A DNA stretch of 64,000 nucleotides from Mucilaginibacter arboris (GCF_009754915.1 NZ_WPIK01000002.1:62001-126000), one strand, 5' to 3'; shown: positions 33,957-43,181, counted from the stretch's first letter. Program-made: numbers and translations. Notes: a model not told the origin generated them from the letters alone.

Positions 33957-35201
33957 CTATTTAATCTTTCTAAAAACCACAATTGCATTATGCCCGCCAA
34001 AACCAAAAGTATTACTCATGGCTACGTTTACTTCTTTTGCTAAAGGATGATCGTAAACGATCTTTAGGTCAGCAGGAATTGCGGCGTCCGGTTCGGTAAC
34101 GTTAATGGTTGGCGGAATGATACTGTTTTTAATGGCTAAAATACTGGCAATCGCTTCTACCGCTCCGGCGGCGCCAAGTAAATGCCCTGTCATGGATTTG
34201 GTGGCGCTCACATGTAAATTTGAGTAATCACCTTGTAATAAACTAGTAATGGCTTTGATCTCGCTTAAATCGCCAACCGGTGTCGATGTTGCATGTGCGT
34301 TCAGGTAATCTACATCTGCTGGTGTTAAACCTGCCTCTTCCAAAGCTAATTGCATCGCTTTAAGTGCGCCGCTTCCTTCCGGGTGTGTAGAAGTCATGTG
34401 GTAAGCGTCGGCTGTCATTGCTGCGCCGGCAACTTCAGCATAAATCGTTGCATTCCGCGCTTTTGCATGTTCATATTCTTCTAATATCAAAGCGCCCGCA
34501 CCTTCGCCCATTAAAAAACCATCACGATTGGAGTCAAAAGGCCGACAAGCGGTTTCGGGACTGTCATTATGCGTTGTCATGGCTTTCATTGCTGCAAAGC
34601 CTCCAACAGAAGCCTCGGTAATGGGCGCTTCCGATCCGCCGGTTACAATCACTTTAGCTTTTCCCCATTTAATATAGTTAAAAGCATCCATAATGGCGGT
34701 GTTGGATGTAGCGCATGCAGAAACAGTTGTATAATTAATGCCCATTAAACCGTATTTGATCGAGATCATACCCGAAGACAAATTAGGAATCAGTTTCGGA
34801 ACAAAAAACGGACTGAAACGCGGATGAAACCCGTTTTGGGTATATTCTTTTACCTGCTCTTCAAAAACCGTCATGCCTCCTTGTCCGGTTCCCCAGATCA
34901 CGCCGATATCGTAAGGGTCCATTGTAGAAACATCCAGTCCGGAATCCTTCATCGCTTGTCCGGCTGCTGTTAAAGCATATTGAGTAAACGGATCAGTACG
35001 TTTAATTTCATTTCTATCTAAATATTTAGCAGGGTCAAAATCTTTTAATTCGGCTGCCACTTGCGTGCGAAATAAGGAAGGATCAAACCGGGTGATCCTC
35101 GTAGCGCCGCTTTTTCCGGCAATTAAATTATTCCAGAAAGTTTCTACATCATTACCAATTGGCGTAAGTGCGCCTAAGCCTGTTACAACAACTCTTTTCA
35201 T
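33957..35201 (-). CDS. fabF: 3-oxoacyl-ACP synthase II (FabF)
   Basis: Condensing enzyme of fatty-acid elongation. The 414 residues include the catalytic C163 (VSACATSNTA), H303 (NAHATSTPVGD) and H340 (SMTGHLLGAAG), and the MGEGAGALILEE segment, all at usual spacing. No acpP or fabG is adjacent, so this may be a stand-alone paralog. The start ATG lies in a one-mismatch copy of the dispersed word (GGTAAAAAAAGCATG). The 33700-33956 gap downstream contains only a second-dialect word at 33849. Confidence 0.93.
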   Translation of the reverse strand: MKRVVVTGLGALTPIGNDVETFWNNLIAGKSGATRITRFDPSLFRTQVAAELKDFDPAKYLDRNEIKRTDPFTQYALTAAGQAMKDSGLDVSTMDPYDIGVIWGTGQGGMTVFEEQVKEYTQNGFHPRFSPFFVPKLIPNLSSGMISIKYGLMGINYTTVSACATSNTAIMDAFNYIKWGKAKVIVTGGSEAPITEASVGGFAAMKAMTTHNDSPETACRPFDSNRDGFLMGEGAGALILEEYEHAKARNATIYAEVAGAAMTADAYHMTSTHPEGSGALKAMQLALEEAGLTPADVDYLNAHATSTPVGDLSEIKAITSLLQGDYSNLHVSATKSMTGHLLGAAGAVEAIASILAIKNSIIPPTINVTEPDAAIPADLKIVYDHPLAKEVNVAMSNTFGFGGHNAIVVFRKIK

Positions 35202-35232
35202 GCTTTTTTTACCGCTTGTTTTTTTACAAGGG

Positions 35233-35267
35233 TTGCAAATATATTTAAAACCACTTTATATTTGCAA
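35233..35267. promoter_or_regulatory. Symmetric divergent promoters of fabF and the HxlR-type gene
   Basis: TTGCAAATATA (35233-35243) is the exact reverse complement of TATATTTGCAA (35257-35267). TATATTTG at 35257-35264 is the -7 box for the rightward gene, with its TTG at 35233-35235 (21-base spacing). On the minus strand TATATTTG (35243-35236) is the -7 box for fabF with its TTG at 35267-35265 (21 bases). Thus each arm of one 11-bp inverted repeat supplies the -7 box of one promoter and the -33 box of the other. It is also a possible operator for a dimeric regulator. Confidence 0.65.
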
Positions 35268-35284
35268 GCAGAAAAATTAAAAGT

Positions 35285-35698
35285 ATGCGATCTAATTGTC
35301 CGCTCAATTTTGGACTGGAAATTTTTGGAGATAAATGGACTTTGTTAATTATCCGCGACCTGATGTTTTTCGGAAAACGGCATTATAACGAGTTTTTAGC
35401 TTCTGCCGAAGGTATTTCTACCAATATACTGGCAGATCGCTTGGCTTTGCTGGAGCAAGAAAACTTCATCAAAAAAAGCAAAGACGGAGCGCATAAGCAA
35501 AAAATAATTTACAGTTTAACCGAAAAAGGGATTGACCTATTGCCCATCATTCTGGAAATTGGTCTATGGTCTGATAAATATGCCGGCTCGTTTTTAAACG
35601 AAAAAAAAGAAATTATCCTGGGCGAAGTAAAAAAAGATGGGGTAAAAGGAGTATTGGCCATGAAAGAAAGGCTTTACCAAACGCATATTAAAGGTTAA
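35285..35698 (+). CDS. HxlR-family transcriptional regulator
   Basis: A 137-residue winged-helix regulator: CPLNFGLEIFGDKWTLLIIRDLMFFGKRHYNEFLAS, then GISTNILADRLALLEQENFI and IYSLTEKGIDLLPIILEIGLW. The single cysteine C5 occupies the position usual in redox- or aldehyde-sensing HxlR proteins. Encoded divergently from fabF with overlapping promoters, so it may regulate fabF; that is inferred from position only. Confidence 0.9.
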   Translation: MRSNCPLNFGLEIFGDKWTLLIIRDLMFFGKRHYNEFLASAEGISTNILADRLALLEQENFIKKSKDGAHKQKIIYSLTEKGIDLLPIILEIGLWSDKYAGSFLNEKKEIILGEVKKDGVKGVLAMKERLYQTHIKG

Positions 35699-36105
35699 AC
35701 ACCAACTTCTGGAACCTCAATTTTAAAAATCCACAAATTGTGGATATGAACGAAGTTATTCTTCCCCGAAATTCCCCAGATAAAAATTGCTTTGGTTTTG
35801 GTTCGATAAATAGGGTACTGTTGCCAAATTTATTTCCCTTTTGGAGTGATTGATTTTTCTCGCCCAATGTTTCCTCCTCGGAAATAAACTTGACTTTTGG
35901 TTTGACTTATTTTCTTTTTAAAACGGTTTTGTCTGCTGCTGTTTCCTTTGGTGAAATAGTTTTTATTCCTGCTATTAACATCCTGCTGACTTTTGCCTGG
36001 TAAAAGAAGCATGAAGTTTTGCTGTTCCTTCCCCTGGCATTTTTATTGGCTATCCCTCTGCGGGATCAATCAATAAAAAGTTTAAAAAATTAAAAAAACA
36101 CCGTC
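35699..36105. other. Gap of about 400 bases without a gene
   Basis: AT-rich sequence holding one exact dispersed word at 36001-36012. A 60-codon open frame on the minus strand is lysine/asparagine-rich with no recognisable pattern and is not called. No promoter matching the TTG/TAnnTTTG pattern was found with confidence. Confidence 0.5.
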
Positions 36106-36687
36106 ATGAAAAAAGTATTACTCTTCGCCCTTTCTGCCCCGGCATTCGTTTCCTGCAAAAAAGACAAAGGCACTACCCCTCCAACTTCCCTTCCGGTTAC
36201 CGGAACTTATGCTGCCCTGAACATCAAAACTACCGGCCAGGTTGTTAAAATGTCTGTTACGGCTAATATGCTAAACCTTATTTATAACGAAGACGTGACG
36301 CTGCTTTTGGATTCGGACAAACTGGGGCAAAGCTGGGCGGTACACTTAAAAGAAGATTTTTCTGGCACACAGCTTTCGAATTTCGATTACCACTCGATGA
36401 CAAAATATGGTGTGAACGCCACCAATTGGGTCGATGATAACCTGAACAATATAGTAATCCACAGCAGCAAGGACACGCTGATCAACAACAAAATATTTGT
36501 GAAAAAACGCATCACCCGTTCTTTCATCTACCAAAAATTATACAAATCCTCAGCAGATGCAACAATGGTATTGAACCAGATGCTGAAACAAACCGACATC
36601 CTTACCTTCAGCTCTTACTATGCACCAACAGACCCTGAAACTGCTGCTGCCGTAAATACCGCCAAGCTTACTTATGTAAAAATGTAA
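36106..36687 (+). CDS. Hypothetical lipoprotein
   Basis: A 193-residue protein with a short lipoprotein signal (MKKVLLFALSAPAFVSCKKD; lipid-attachment Cys about residue 17) and a threonine/proline-rich linker, then a domain I do not recognise (YAALNIKTTGQVVKMSVTAN, FSGTQLSNFDYHSMTKYGVNATNWVDDNL). Probably surface or periplasmic. No partner gene is obvious; the next gene starts 58 bases later. Confidence 0.65.
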   Translation: MKKVLLFALSAPAFVSCKKDKGTTPPTSLPVTGTYAALNIKTTGQVVKMSVTANMLNLIYNEDVTLLLDSDKLGQSWAVHLKEDFSGTQLSNFDYHSMTKYGVNATNWVDDNLNNIVIHSSKDTLINNKIFVKKRITRSFIYQKLYKSSADATMVLNQMLKQTDILTFSSYYAPTDPETAAAVNTAKLTYVKM

Positions 36688-36745
36688 TCCGGGAGAAAGA
36701 AGAAACTTATTAAAATCGATCATATATAATCTATCCAAGCAAGCC

Positions 36746-37114
36746 ATGTTTTTTAAACCAAGCCCTTTGCGCCATCAGATCATTCGGTTAATGATGGAAA
36801 ACCCGGTTCCTTACCGCAATACAGACATCAGGGGTTTTTATTTGATCTTGTGTACCACGTTGTTCTTCAAAAAATATAAATCAGTAATATTGAACGAGTT
36901 GTACTACAAAGGGCTGATTGAACTGCGCGGCGATATTAACCTTTTTATACGGGCAAAAACAGTATCCGATATCAAATGCCTGAATATTTCTGCTTCGCTT
37001 ACTGCTAAAGGAATGGCCTATTACAGGTTGTACATTCAGGAAGCCGGGCCAGAATTAGAACTGTCTTTACCTTTAGAAACACAACAGAAACCTAAACTAA
37101 GCATCTTACGATAA
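36746..37114 (+). CDS. Hypothetical protein
   Basis: A 122-residue protein of unknown function, basic, with a helical N-terminal part (SPLRHQIIRLMMENPVPYRN), a hydrophobic stretch (IRGFYLILCTTLFFKKYKSVILN), and a winged-helix-like LYYKGLIELRGDINLFIRAK segment. It contains a one-mismatch second-dialect word at 36953. Co-transcription with the upstream lipoprotein gene is possible. Confidence 0.5.
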   Translation: MFFKPSPLRHQIIRLMMENPVPYRNTDIRGFYLILCTTLFFKKYKSVILNELYYKGLIELRGDINLFIRAKTVSDIKCLNISASLTAKGMAYYRLYIQEAGPELELSLPLETQQKPKLSILR

Positions 37115-37337
37115 AACAATTTCTACTAAACCTTTCACAATTTATTTAACCGTAAAACCAATAGCTTCATTATAAAAACCAGACAGTGTTAATTTTTTAA
37201 ACGATTCCAGAAGGGGGCAGCAGTTCTGCCTCCTTTATTAAAAATCCGAATTGTTTACTGTTTGCAGAAAGCTTAGAAAAACTTAAAAAGAAGGTTCAAA
37301 ATATATTTATAGTAGTTTTAGGTTAGATTTCAACCTA

Positions 37338-37386
37338 AACATAAAATGCCTCCGATACTTATTTAATCGGAGGCATTTTATGTTTG
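37338..37386. terminator. Terminator between convergent genes
   Basis: AACATAAAATGCCTCCGAT pairs with ATCGGAGGCATTTTATGTT, a perfect stem of about 19 bases with a loop of ACTTATTTA. The rest of the 37115-37450 gap holds only AT-rich sequence and a weak GGGGGCAGCAGTTCTGCCTCC hairpin. Confidence 0.85.
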
Positions 37387-37450
37387 CGAAGTAGTTTTTG
37401 AGTTCTCTTCCAAATAAACCTTTTTGCAATAGGAAGAGAAAAAGTTGGAT

Positions 37451-37900
37451 TTATTGCGCCGCAACTAATTTACTCGTGCTTCTATAAACATAAGCGTTAA
37501 AAATATGCCTTCTGGCAAACCTCCCGGGCGAATCTGCATTAACCAACTTTACGTAAACAGCTTTTGGCACATCAAAATATTCGTAATTGCTTCCATCGGA
37601 GAAACTTACGGTTAACACTTGCGATTTATATTCAAAATCCGTCAGACCGGAAGTTGTTATGGTATTGGTATAGTCGGCAAATGTTTGGTTGCGGGTTTCG
37701 GGAGCAATGCTTATTAAAAAGTGATAAGCTTCGATAATGGTCTTACTTTTTTCTTCGGCCGCCAGTTTATCCTCATGGCTGTCCTGAAACTTGTCCGGGT
37801 GCCAGGTTTTCATTAAATTTCTGTAAACCGATTTCAACTCCTGCAATTCGGCATCATTGTTTACACCCAATAATTTCCTGTAATCGACAATTTTTTTCAT
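37451..37900 (-). CDS. DnaJ-domain and KTSC-domain protein
   Basis: A 149-residue protein with an N-terminal J domain (HPD at residues 34-36, in MKTWHPDKFQD) that would stimulate an Hsp70, followed by a C-terminal KTSC domain (YKSQVLTVSFSDGSNYEYFDVPKAVYVKLVNADSPGRFA). This combination occurs in Bacteroidota; KTSC domains are often linked to tail-fibre or processing functions, but a precise role is unknown. Cytoplasmic. Confidence 0.85.
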   Translation of the reverse strand: MKKIVDYRKLLGVNNDAELQELKSVYRNLMKTWHPDKFQDSHEDKLAAEEKSKTIIEAYHFLISIAPETRNQTFADYTNTITTSGLTDFEYKSQVLTVSFSDGSNYEYFDVPKAVYVKLVNADSPGRFARRHIFNAYVYRSTSKLVAAQ

Positions 37901-38145
37901 AGCATTAATTCATTTTTGTTATTGTCGTCGAAATAAAGGATGAAGCCGTTCTCTCAAGAAAATAATTTTGCAAAGGTACATCTTCTGTCTAACAAAATTG
38001 TTCTTCAAAAGCGATTAGAACTGTGACAGCAGAACTAAGAAATTAATTGGTTAGGTTTTCTTTAATGATAAAAGGCGCAGAAAGATAAAGCAATTAACAG
38101 CAGCGTGTTATTTAGCTTAACTTTGGCCTCAAGCAAATACTTAAA

Positions 38146-39447
38146 ATGATCCGGCAAGCCCTTCAAAACTTAAAAATAACTGCCCTAAACGAAATGCAGG
38201 AAGCAGCAATAAGTGCTGCTAAAAAAAGCGATGTGATACTCCTTTCTCCAACAGGATCAGGCAAAACACTTGGATTTTTATTGCCTTTGCTCGGGATGCT
38301 CCAATCTGATATTACTACCGTGCAGGTATTGATCCTGGTGCCTTCCCGGGAACTGGCCTTGCAGATTGAACAGGTTTTCAGGACAATTGGCAGTGGTTTT
38401 AAGGTGAATTGCTGTTATGGCGGCCATCCTGTAAAAATTGAGATGAACAATTTATCGAAACCACCTGCAGTTTTAATTGGTACGCCCGGCCGGATTGCCC
38501 ATCATTTGCGCAGGGAAAGTTTTAGTACGGCTACTATTTATACTTTGATTTTGGATGAATTTGACAAAGCGCTCGAATTTGGTTTTCAGGATGATATGGC
38601 TTTTATTATCAAACAACTTCCAAATGTAAAAAGGCGAATGCTTACTTCAGCTACAAAAATGCAGGAAATCCCGTCTTTTACTGGCATGGTAAAACCTGTA
38701 ACGCTTAATTATCTTGGCAATACAGCTTCTACACCAGATTTAAAGCAAAAAGTTGTGCTATCAGAATCCGCAGATAAACTGGATGCTTTATTTGCCCTTA
38801 TTTGTAAAATAGGAGATGAAGCAACACTTGTTTTTTGCAATCACCGCGAAGCAGTGGAACGGATTAGTGATTTGTTATGGGAAAAAGGGTTGCCAAATGA
38901 TATTTTTCATGGAGGAATGGAACAGGAAGACCGCGAGCGGGCTTTATTAAAGTTCAGGAACGGCAGTCACCGTATTTTAATTACAACTGACCTGGCTTCG
39001 CGTGGCCTGGATATTCCGGAAATAGAGCATGTGGTGCATTATCAGCTACCGCATAATGAAGAGGCGTTTTTGCACCGCAACGGCCGTACCGCAAGAATGC
39101 ACGCCAAAGGTACATCTTACCTTATTTTAACGCCCGATGAAAAGCCCGCTTATCTAAAGGAATTGCCAGAAATCGAGGCTTTGCCCGAAAAGCTCGTTGT
39201 TCCTAAACCATCGCACTGGACCACATTGTATATTGCCGCCGGTAAAAAAGATAAGGTAAACAACGTAGATATTGTTGGTTTGCTGCTTCAAAAAGGAGGG
39301 CTGGCCAAAGAAGAACTTGGGTTGATAGAAGTATTAGACCATTCCTCTTACGCTGCGGTAAAACGAAACGTAATTGATCGTGCCGTACAGCTTATCAAAA
39401 CCGAAAAGTTAAAAAACAAGAAAGTTAAAATAGAAATTTCAAGGTAA
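38146..39447 (+). CDS. DEAD-box RNA helicase
   Basis: A 433-residue RNA helicase. Motif I SPTGSGKT (34-41), Ia PSRELALQ, Ib TPGRI, motif II DEFD (replacing DEAD), motif III SAT (SATK), IV VFCN, V TTDLASRGLDIPEIEHVVHYQLP and VI HRNGRTAR are all present. The C-terminal extension (WTTLYIAAGKKDKVNNVDIVGLLLQ ... LGLIEVLDHSSYAAVKR) is a DbpA-like RNA-binding domain, which suggests activity on 23S rRNA during ribosome assembly. The next gene follows by 19 bases. Confidence 0.93.
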   Translation: MIRQALQNLKITALNEMQEAAISAAKKSDVILLSPTGSGKTLGFLLPLLGMLQSDITTVQVLILVPSRELALQIEQVFRTIGSGFKVNCCYGGHPVKIEMNNLSKPPAVLIGTPGRIAHHLRRESFSTATIYTLILDEFDKALEFGFQDDMAFIIKQLPNVKRRMLTSATKMQEIPSFTGMVKPVTLNYLGNTASTPDLKQKVVLSESADKLDALFALICKIGDEATLVFCNHREAVERISDLLWEKGLPNDIFHGGMEQEDRERALLKFRNGSHRILITTDLASRGLDIPEIEHVVHYQLPHNEEAFLHRNGRTARMHAKGTSYLILTPDEKPAYLKELPEIEALPEKLVVPKPSHWTTLYIAAGKKDKVNNVDIVGLLLQKGGLAKEELGLIEVLDHSSYAAVKRNVIDRAVQLIKTEKLKNKKVKIEISR

Positions 39448-39466
39448 ATTAATAAAATACAATAGC

Positions 39467-39688
39467 ATGAGCAATAATGATATCATGAAAAAGCTGCGTG
39501 TAGCTTTAGAATTTACAGATGATGATATTATAAAAGTTTTGGAGCTGGCTAATTTCAGGATCACCAAAACAGAGATTGGTGCCATATTCCGTAAAGAAGA
39601 CCATCCAAATTTTAAACCCTGCGGCGACCAGATACTGCGCAACTTTTTAAATGGGTTGATTATTTATAAACGCGGGCCAAAAACATAA
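39467..39688 (+). CDS. DUF1456 (YehS-like) small protein
   Basis: A 73-residue protein with one DUF1456 repeat: NDIMKKLRVALEFTDDDIIKVLELANF, KTEIGAIFRKEDHPNFKPCGDQILRNFLNGL. E. coli YehS has two such repeats, so this is the half-length form. Role unknown. It lies 19 bases after the helicase and is likely co-transcribed. A full-length extended dispersed word follows the stop. Confidence 0.8.
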   Translation: MSNNDIMKKLRVALEFTDDDIIKVLELANFRITKTEIGAIFRKEDHPNFKPCGDQILRNFLNGLIIYKRGPKT

Positions 39689-39862
39689 GCGCAATGCTTC
39701 TTTTATCGCCTAAAAATTAGCACTGCTTTAATTTTACTCAAAGCAAAAAATACAGGCATAAGAGAAGCATTATCAATCATACAGACATAAATTAAACTGC
39801 TTCTCGGTTTCGTATTTTTATAAATAAGGATATAGAATTAATAGCATAAAAACAGTATTTGA

Positions 39863-40696
39863 ATGAAGGTAAAACTGATTTGTACAGATGTTGACGGAAC
39901 ACTTTTAAACAAAAACAGGGCAATAGATGATTATACCGTAAAAGTAGTTGGGCAACTGGACAAAAACATCCAGTTTGTGCTGGCATCTTCGAGGATGCCG
40001 AAAGCACTCTGGCATATTCAAAAAACGTTAAATATGGAACACATGCCGTTGATTTGTTATAATGGTGGTTTGATATTATCTCAGGGCAAAATGTTTGATT
40101 CCGGAAAGGTACTTTCCTCCATTACCATTCCTGCAAAAAATGTTTATGCTATAATTAACCTGGCACGTTTTCATGCTGTTCATATCAGTATTTATCAGAA
40201 TAATACCTGGTTAGCATCTGCTATGGATTTTTATGCTGAAAGAGAAATCAGCAATACACGTGTTCATCCTGATGGTTTATTAGGCGATTTTTCGGAGGAG
40301 GAATTAAATAATTTTATCAAAAACGGCGCCCATAAAATGATGTTGATGGGCAAGCCGGATTTAATTGATTTGATCGAAAAGAATTTAAGTTCAGATCCTG
40401 CAGTTGCAATATGGCGGTCAAAGGATATTTATCTGGAAATAACGCCTCCAACAAATAAAAGTGAAGGATTAAAAACACTCTTAAAAAAATTTCCGCCATA
40501 CGCAAATATCACTTTAGAAGAAGTAATGAGTTTCGGAGATAATTATAACGATATGGAGCTAATACAAGACGTAAAGTTTGGTGTAGCAGTTGGTAACGGC
40601 GTGCAGGCGATTAAAGAAATTGCTTATGCCGTTACAAAACCGAATGTTGAACATGGCGTAGCAACTTATCTGGATAATTTTTTTGATAAAGCCTAA
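39863..40696 (+). CDS. Cof-type HAD-IIB phosphatase
   Basis: A 277-residue HAD hydrolase with motif I DVDGTLL, motif II VLASSR, a cap domain (about 85-190) and the final motif SFGDNYNDMELIQ. Members dephosphorylate sugar phosphates or flavin/pyridoxal phosphates; specificity cannot be inferred. A second-dialect word ends 4 bases before the start codon. Stand-alone gene ending at a shared terminator with ssrA. Confidence 0.9.
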   Translation: MKVKLICTDVDGTLLNKNRAIDDYTVKVVGQLDKNIQFVLASSRMPKALWHIQKTLNMEHMPLICYNGGLILSQGKMFDSGKVLSSITIPAKNVYAIINLARFHAVHISIYQNNTWLASAMDFYAEREISNTRVHPDGLLGDFSEEELNNFIKNGAHKMMLMGKPDLIDLIEKNLSSDPAVAIWRSKDIYLEITPPTNKSEGLKTLLKKFPPYANITLEEVMSFGDNYNDMELIQDVKFGVAVGNGVQAIKEIAYAVTKPNVEHGVATYLDNFFDKA

Positions 40697-40713
40697 TACG
40701 AAAAGCGTAAATT

Positions 40714-40747
40714 AAAAAAGGCGTTTCTGCTTCAGAAACGCCTTTTT
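40714..40747. terminator. Bidirectional terminator between the Cof phosphatase and tmRNA
   Basis: AAAAAGGCGTTTCTG and CAGAAACGCCTTTTT form a perfect 15-bp stem around CTT. Confidence 0.9.
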
Positions 40748-40748
40748 G

Positions 40749-41114
40749 TGGACCCGGAGAGATTCGAACTCTCGTCCAAACATGGTATAAGGTAAGCCTT
40801 CTACATGCTTAGCTACTGTTTAATTGTCGGGAAAGGGAAGGTCAGCCGCGTACCTGTACCGTTTTCCGTAGGTGCTTTATCTCGTTCGCTTATCACACCC
40901 TAAGCAAACCAGTTTCTTATTTCGACGCTCCTGGTGATGATCCTAAGAAACCGCAGACCACCGGAGCGAAAGCTATGCTAATTCTAAATTAGGCAGCTAA
41001 GGCGTAGTTATTTTCGCCATTTGAAAGTTTGAGCGTTCAGATTAAAGCGCTAATTCACCCAACGCGCTGCATGCTTACTTACTTATCTCCATCCTGTCAA
41101 TTCCGGTCGGGCCC
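40749..41114 (-). ncRNA. ssrA: tmRNA (ssrA)
   Basis: The gene rescues stalled ribosomes. The 3' end on the minus strand has the T arm GAGAGTTCGAATCTCTC and the acceptor strand CGGGTCC, which pairs with GGGCCCG at the 5' end (41114-41108); CCA is not encoded. The tag-coding frame reads NGENNYALAA and then TAA (40989-40991), with a serine codon just upstream. The overall length of about 366 bases fits. Neighbouring gap 41115-41304 contains repeat fragments and an imperfect palindrome. Confidence 0.95.
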
Positions 41115-41194
41115 TTTTAAGGCAGAAAGGTTAAAGGCAAAAGGTTTTAAGTGGATGCAAAAATACTGTTTTTATCAATAAAAAAAGAAAAAAT

Positions 41195-41303
41195 TTATAG
41201 TTGATGGGTTATGGTTAATAGTTAATGGAAAAACAAACAGCAGTTCAAATGTCTATAATTTTAGTGCAGTTATACCATGAACTATTAACCACAAACTATC
41301 AAC
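41195..41303. repeat. Imperfect palindrome between tmRNA and the aminotransferase gene
   Basis: ATAGTTGATGGGTTATGGTT followed by AATAGTTAATGG is matched by the reverse complement of CCATGAACTATTAACCACAA and ACTATCAACC, about 32 bases per arm around a 45-base AT-rich centre. Same class of element as those at 7895, 9203, 14885 and 19428, though with other words. Confidence 0.55.
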
Positions 41304-41304
41304 C

Positions 41305-42504
41305 TTATTCAACCCTGCCCGGATAAACTTTCAATCCTTCTTCCAAACAAACCATTGCTTTTTCCAGATCATCAGCATTTAAAACATATGCTAAACGCAC
41401 TTCATTTAAACCTCCGCTTGGTGTACTGTAAAAGCCGGTTGCCGGTGCCATCATAACCGTTTGGTTTTCATAACTGAATGTTTCTAACATCCATTGGCAA
41501 AAGGCATCGGTGTCATCAATCGGGAATTTAGCAACAACATAAAATGCGCCGCCGGGATTCGGACAAAAAACGCCTTCTATCTTATTCAGTGATTGTACTA
41601 AAATATCACGTCGCTTAGTGTATTCATTTTTTACGTTGATAAAATAAGCATCCGGTGTATCTACCGCTGCTGCTCCTGCAATTTGTTCTACCATTCCAGG
41701 GCTTAACCTTGCCTGTGCAAACTTTAAAGCTGCTGCCAGCACTGCTTTATTTTTAGTGATGATACAACCCAAACGCGCACCGCAAGCACTGTATCTTTTA
41801 GAAACGGTATCGAGTACCATCACATTCTCTTCCAAACCTTCCAGGTGCATTGGCGAAATAAATTCCCGTCCGTCATAACAAAACTCGCGGTAAGCTTCAT
41901 CCGAAAACAAATACAGATCGTACTTTAAAGCCAGTTGCTTTAACGCTTCCATTTCTTCTTTTGAATACAAATAACCTGTTGGGTTATTCGGATTACAGAT
42001 CATGATGGCTTTGGTCTTTTCAGTAATTAACTTTTCAAAATCACTTATTGGAGGTAAGGCAAAGCCATTTTCAATATAAGAAAGAATGGGTTTAACCACT
42101 ACGCCGGTTTGGTGCGCAAAGCCGTTGTAATTAGCATAAAAAGGTTCTGGGATAATTACTTCATCTCCGGCATCTAAGCAAGACATCATTGAAATTGTGA
42201 TCGCTTCCGAACCTCCGGTAGTAACCAAAATATGTTCCGGCTTGATGTTGTATCCTAACTTATTGTAATACTCGGTAAGTTTGCTACGATAAGCCAACGT
42301 GCCTTCTGATGCGGTATAAGCCCAAACTTTAAAATCAATATTCTTAACCGCATTCAGCATCACCTCCGGTGTTTCAATATCCGGCTGCCCAATGTTCAAG
42401 TGATATACTTTTTTGCCATCCAATTTTGCCTTGTCTGCAAACGGCGTTAATTTTCTAATGGGCGAAGCTGGCATTTGCTGGCCTTTTTGAGAGATTTTTG
42501 GCAT
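41305..42504 (-). CDS. Pyridoxal-phosphate-dependent aminotransferase, class I
   Basis: Aspartate/methionine-type aminotransferase of 399 residues from ATG 42504; the ATG at 42519 adds only MYFCC. Family hallmarks: HLNIGQPDIETPEVM near the N-terminus, ICNPNNPTGYLYSKEE, FSDEAYREFCYD, and the PLP lysine in TVSKRYSACGARLGC. Cytoplasmic. Not linked to a biosynthetic operon here, so the amino acid cannot be fixed. Confidence 0.9.
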   Translation of the reverse strand: MPKISQKGQQMPASPIRKLTPFADKAKLDGKKVYHLNIGQPDIETPEVMLNAVKNIDFKVWAYTASEGTLAYRSKLTEYYNKLGYNIKPEHILVTTGGSEAITISMMSCLDAGDEVIIPEPFYANYNGFAHQTGVVVKPILSYIENGFALPPISDFEKLITEKTKAIMICNPNNPTGYLYSKEEMEALKQLALKYDLYLFSDEAYREFCYDGREFISPMHLEGLEENVMVLDTVSKRYSACGARLGCIITKNKAVLAAALKFAQARLSPGMVEQIAGAAAVDTPDAYFINVKNEYTKRRDILVQSLNKIEGVFCPNPGGAFYVVAKFPIDDTDAFCQWMLETFSYENQTVMMAPATGFYSTPSGGLNEVRLAYVLNADDLEKAMVCLEEGLKVYPGRVE

Positions 42505-42576
42505 GCAACAAAAGTACAAAAAGTTGCATGGGATGCAGTTGCAGGTTTCCGTTAAATCAGATTAATAATTCTGCAA

Positions 42577-42651
42577 ATGCTTCTTTTATGGCATAAAAAA
42601 ACTTCGCCCCTTTTTACAAAGGCGAAGTTTTTTAGGTGGTAAAAACAGTAT
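42577..42651. repeat. Terminator flanked by an inverted pair of dispersed words
   Basis: ATGCTTCTTTTA (42577-42588) and TAAAAACAGTAT (42640-42651), one word of each dialect in inverted orientation, surround a strong hairpin, AAAACTTCGCC/GGCGAAGTTTT (about 42597-42632), downstream of the DUF1573 gene on the minus strand. The whole is a nested, near-symmetric structure of 75 bases. Confidence 0.75.
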
Positions 42652-42654
42652 TGC

Positions 42655-43056
42655 TTATCGGGTGGTAGGCGTAGCAGCTTTTACTACTTCGCCCACAATT
42701 ACCAGATATTTTGTCGGCGTTTTAGCGTTAGAAGTTACCACAATGGTTTTGTTAAAAGGCGCTTCAACAGCAGCATTGTAAGTAATTTTGATACTTCCTT
42801 TTTCGCCTTTTTTAACCGGTGTTTTGGTATAATCGGCAATAGTACAGCCGCAAGTAGGTTTTACTTCTGTTAAAATCAAAGGTTCTTCACCAATATTAGT
42901 ATAAACGAAATCGGTAGTAACAGGTTTCCCTTGCGGTACTTTGCCAAAATCATGTTTTTCTTCAACAAATTTAAATTCGGCTTTGTTGTCAGTTTGTGCC
43001 GATGCGTTAATGGCAAATCCTACAACCATTGCGCAAATCATCATTAGTTTTTTCAT
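42655..43056 (-). CDS. Secreted DUF1573 protein
   Basis: A 133-residue exported protein with a signal peptide (MKKLMMICAMVVGFAINASAQ) and one Ig-like DUF1573 domain (FKFVEEKHDFGKVPQGKPVTTDFVYTNIGEEPLILTEVKPTCGCTIADYTKTPVKKGEKGSIKITYNA). The CGC cysteines are conserved in the family. Abundant in Bacteroidota; role unknown. Confidence 0.9.
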   Translation of the reverse strand: MKKLMMICAMVVGFAINASAQTDNKAEFKFVEEKHDFGKVPQGKPVTTDFVYTNIGEEPLILTEVKPTCGCTIADYTKTPVKKGEKGSIKITYNAAVEAPFNKTIVVTSNAKTPTKYLVIVGEVVKAATPTTR

Positions 43057-43173
43057 AGCTTTTTATCAGACTGTTAAAACAAATATAAGTCAATTTTAAT
43101 AAATAAAATTATTGATACGGCAAATTCATCCTTTGGTTATCCTTTTCTAAAAAAAACATTCCGCAGGAAATAG

Positions 43174-43181
43174 TATTTTTG
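43174..43181 (+). promoter_or_regulatory. -7 box of the E1 dehydrogenase gene
   Basis: TATTTTTG at 43174-43181 fits TAnnTTTG, 19 bases before the start codon chosen at 43200. The in-frame TTG at 43179 overlaps this box and is not used. Confidence 0.4.

Noticed and set aside
35830-36012. A 60-codon minus-strand open frame
   Set aside because: Low-complexity K/N/R-rich sequence without a start context; it ends in a dispersed word.
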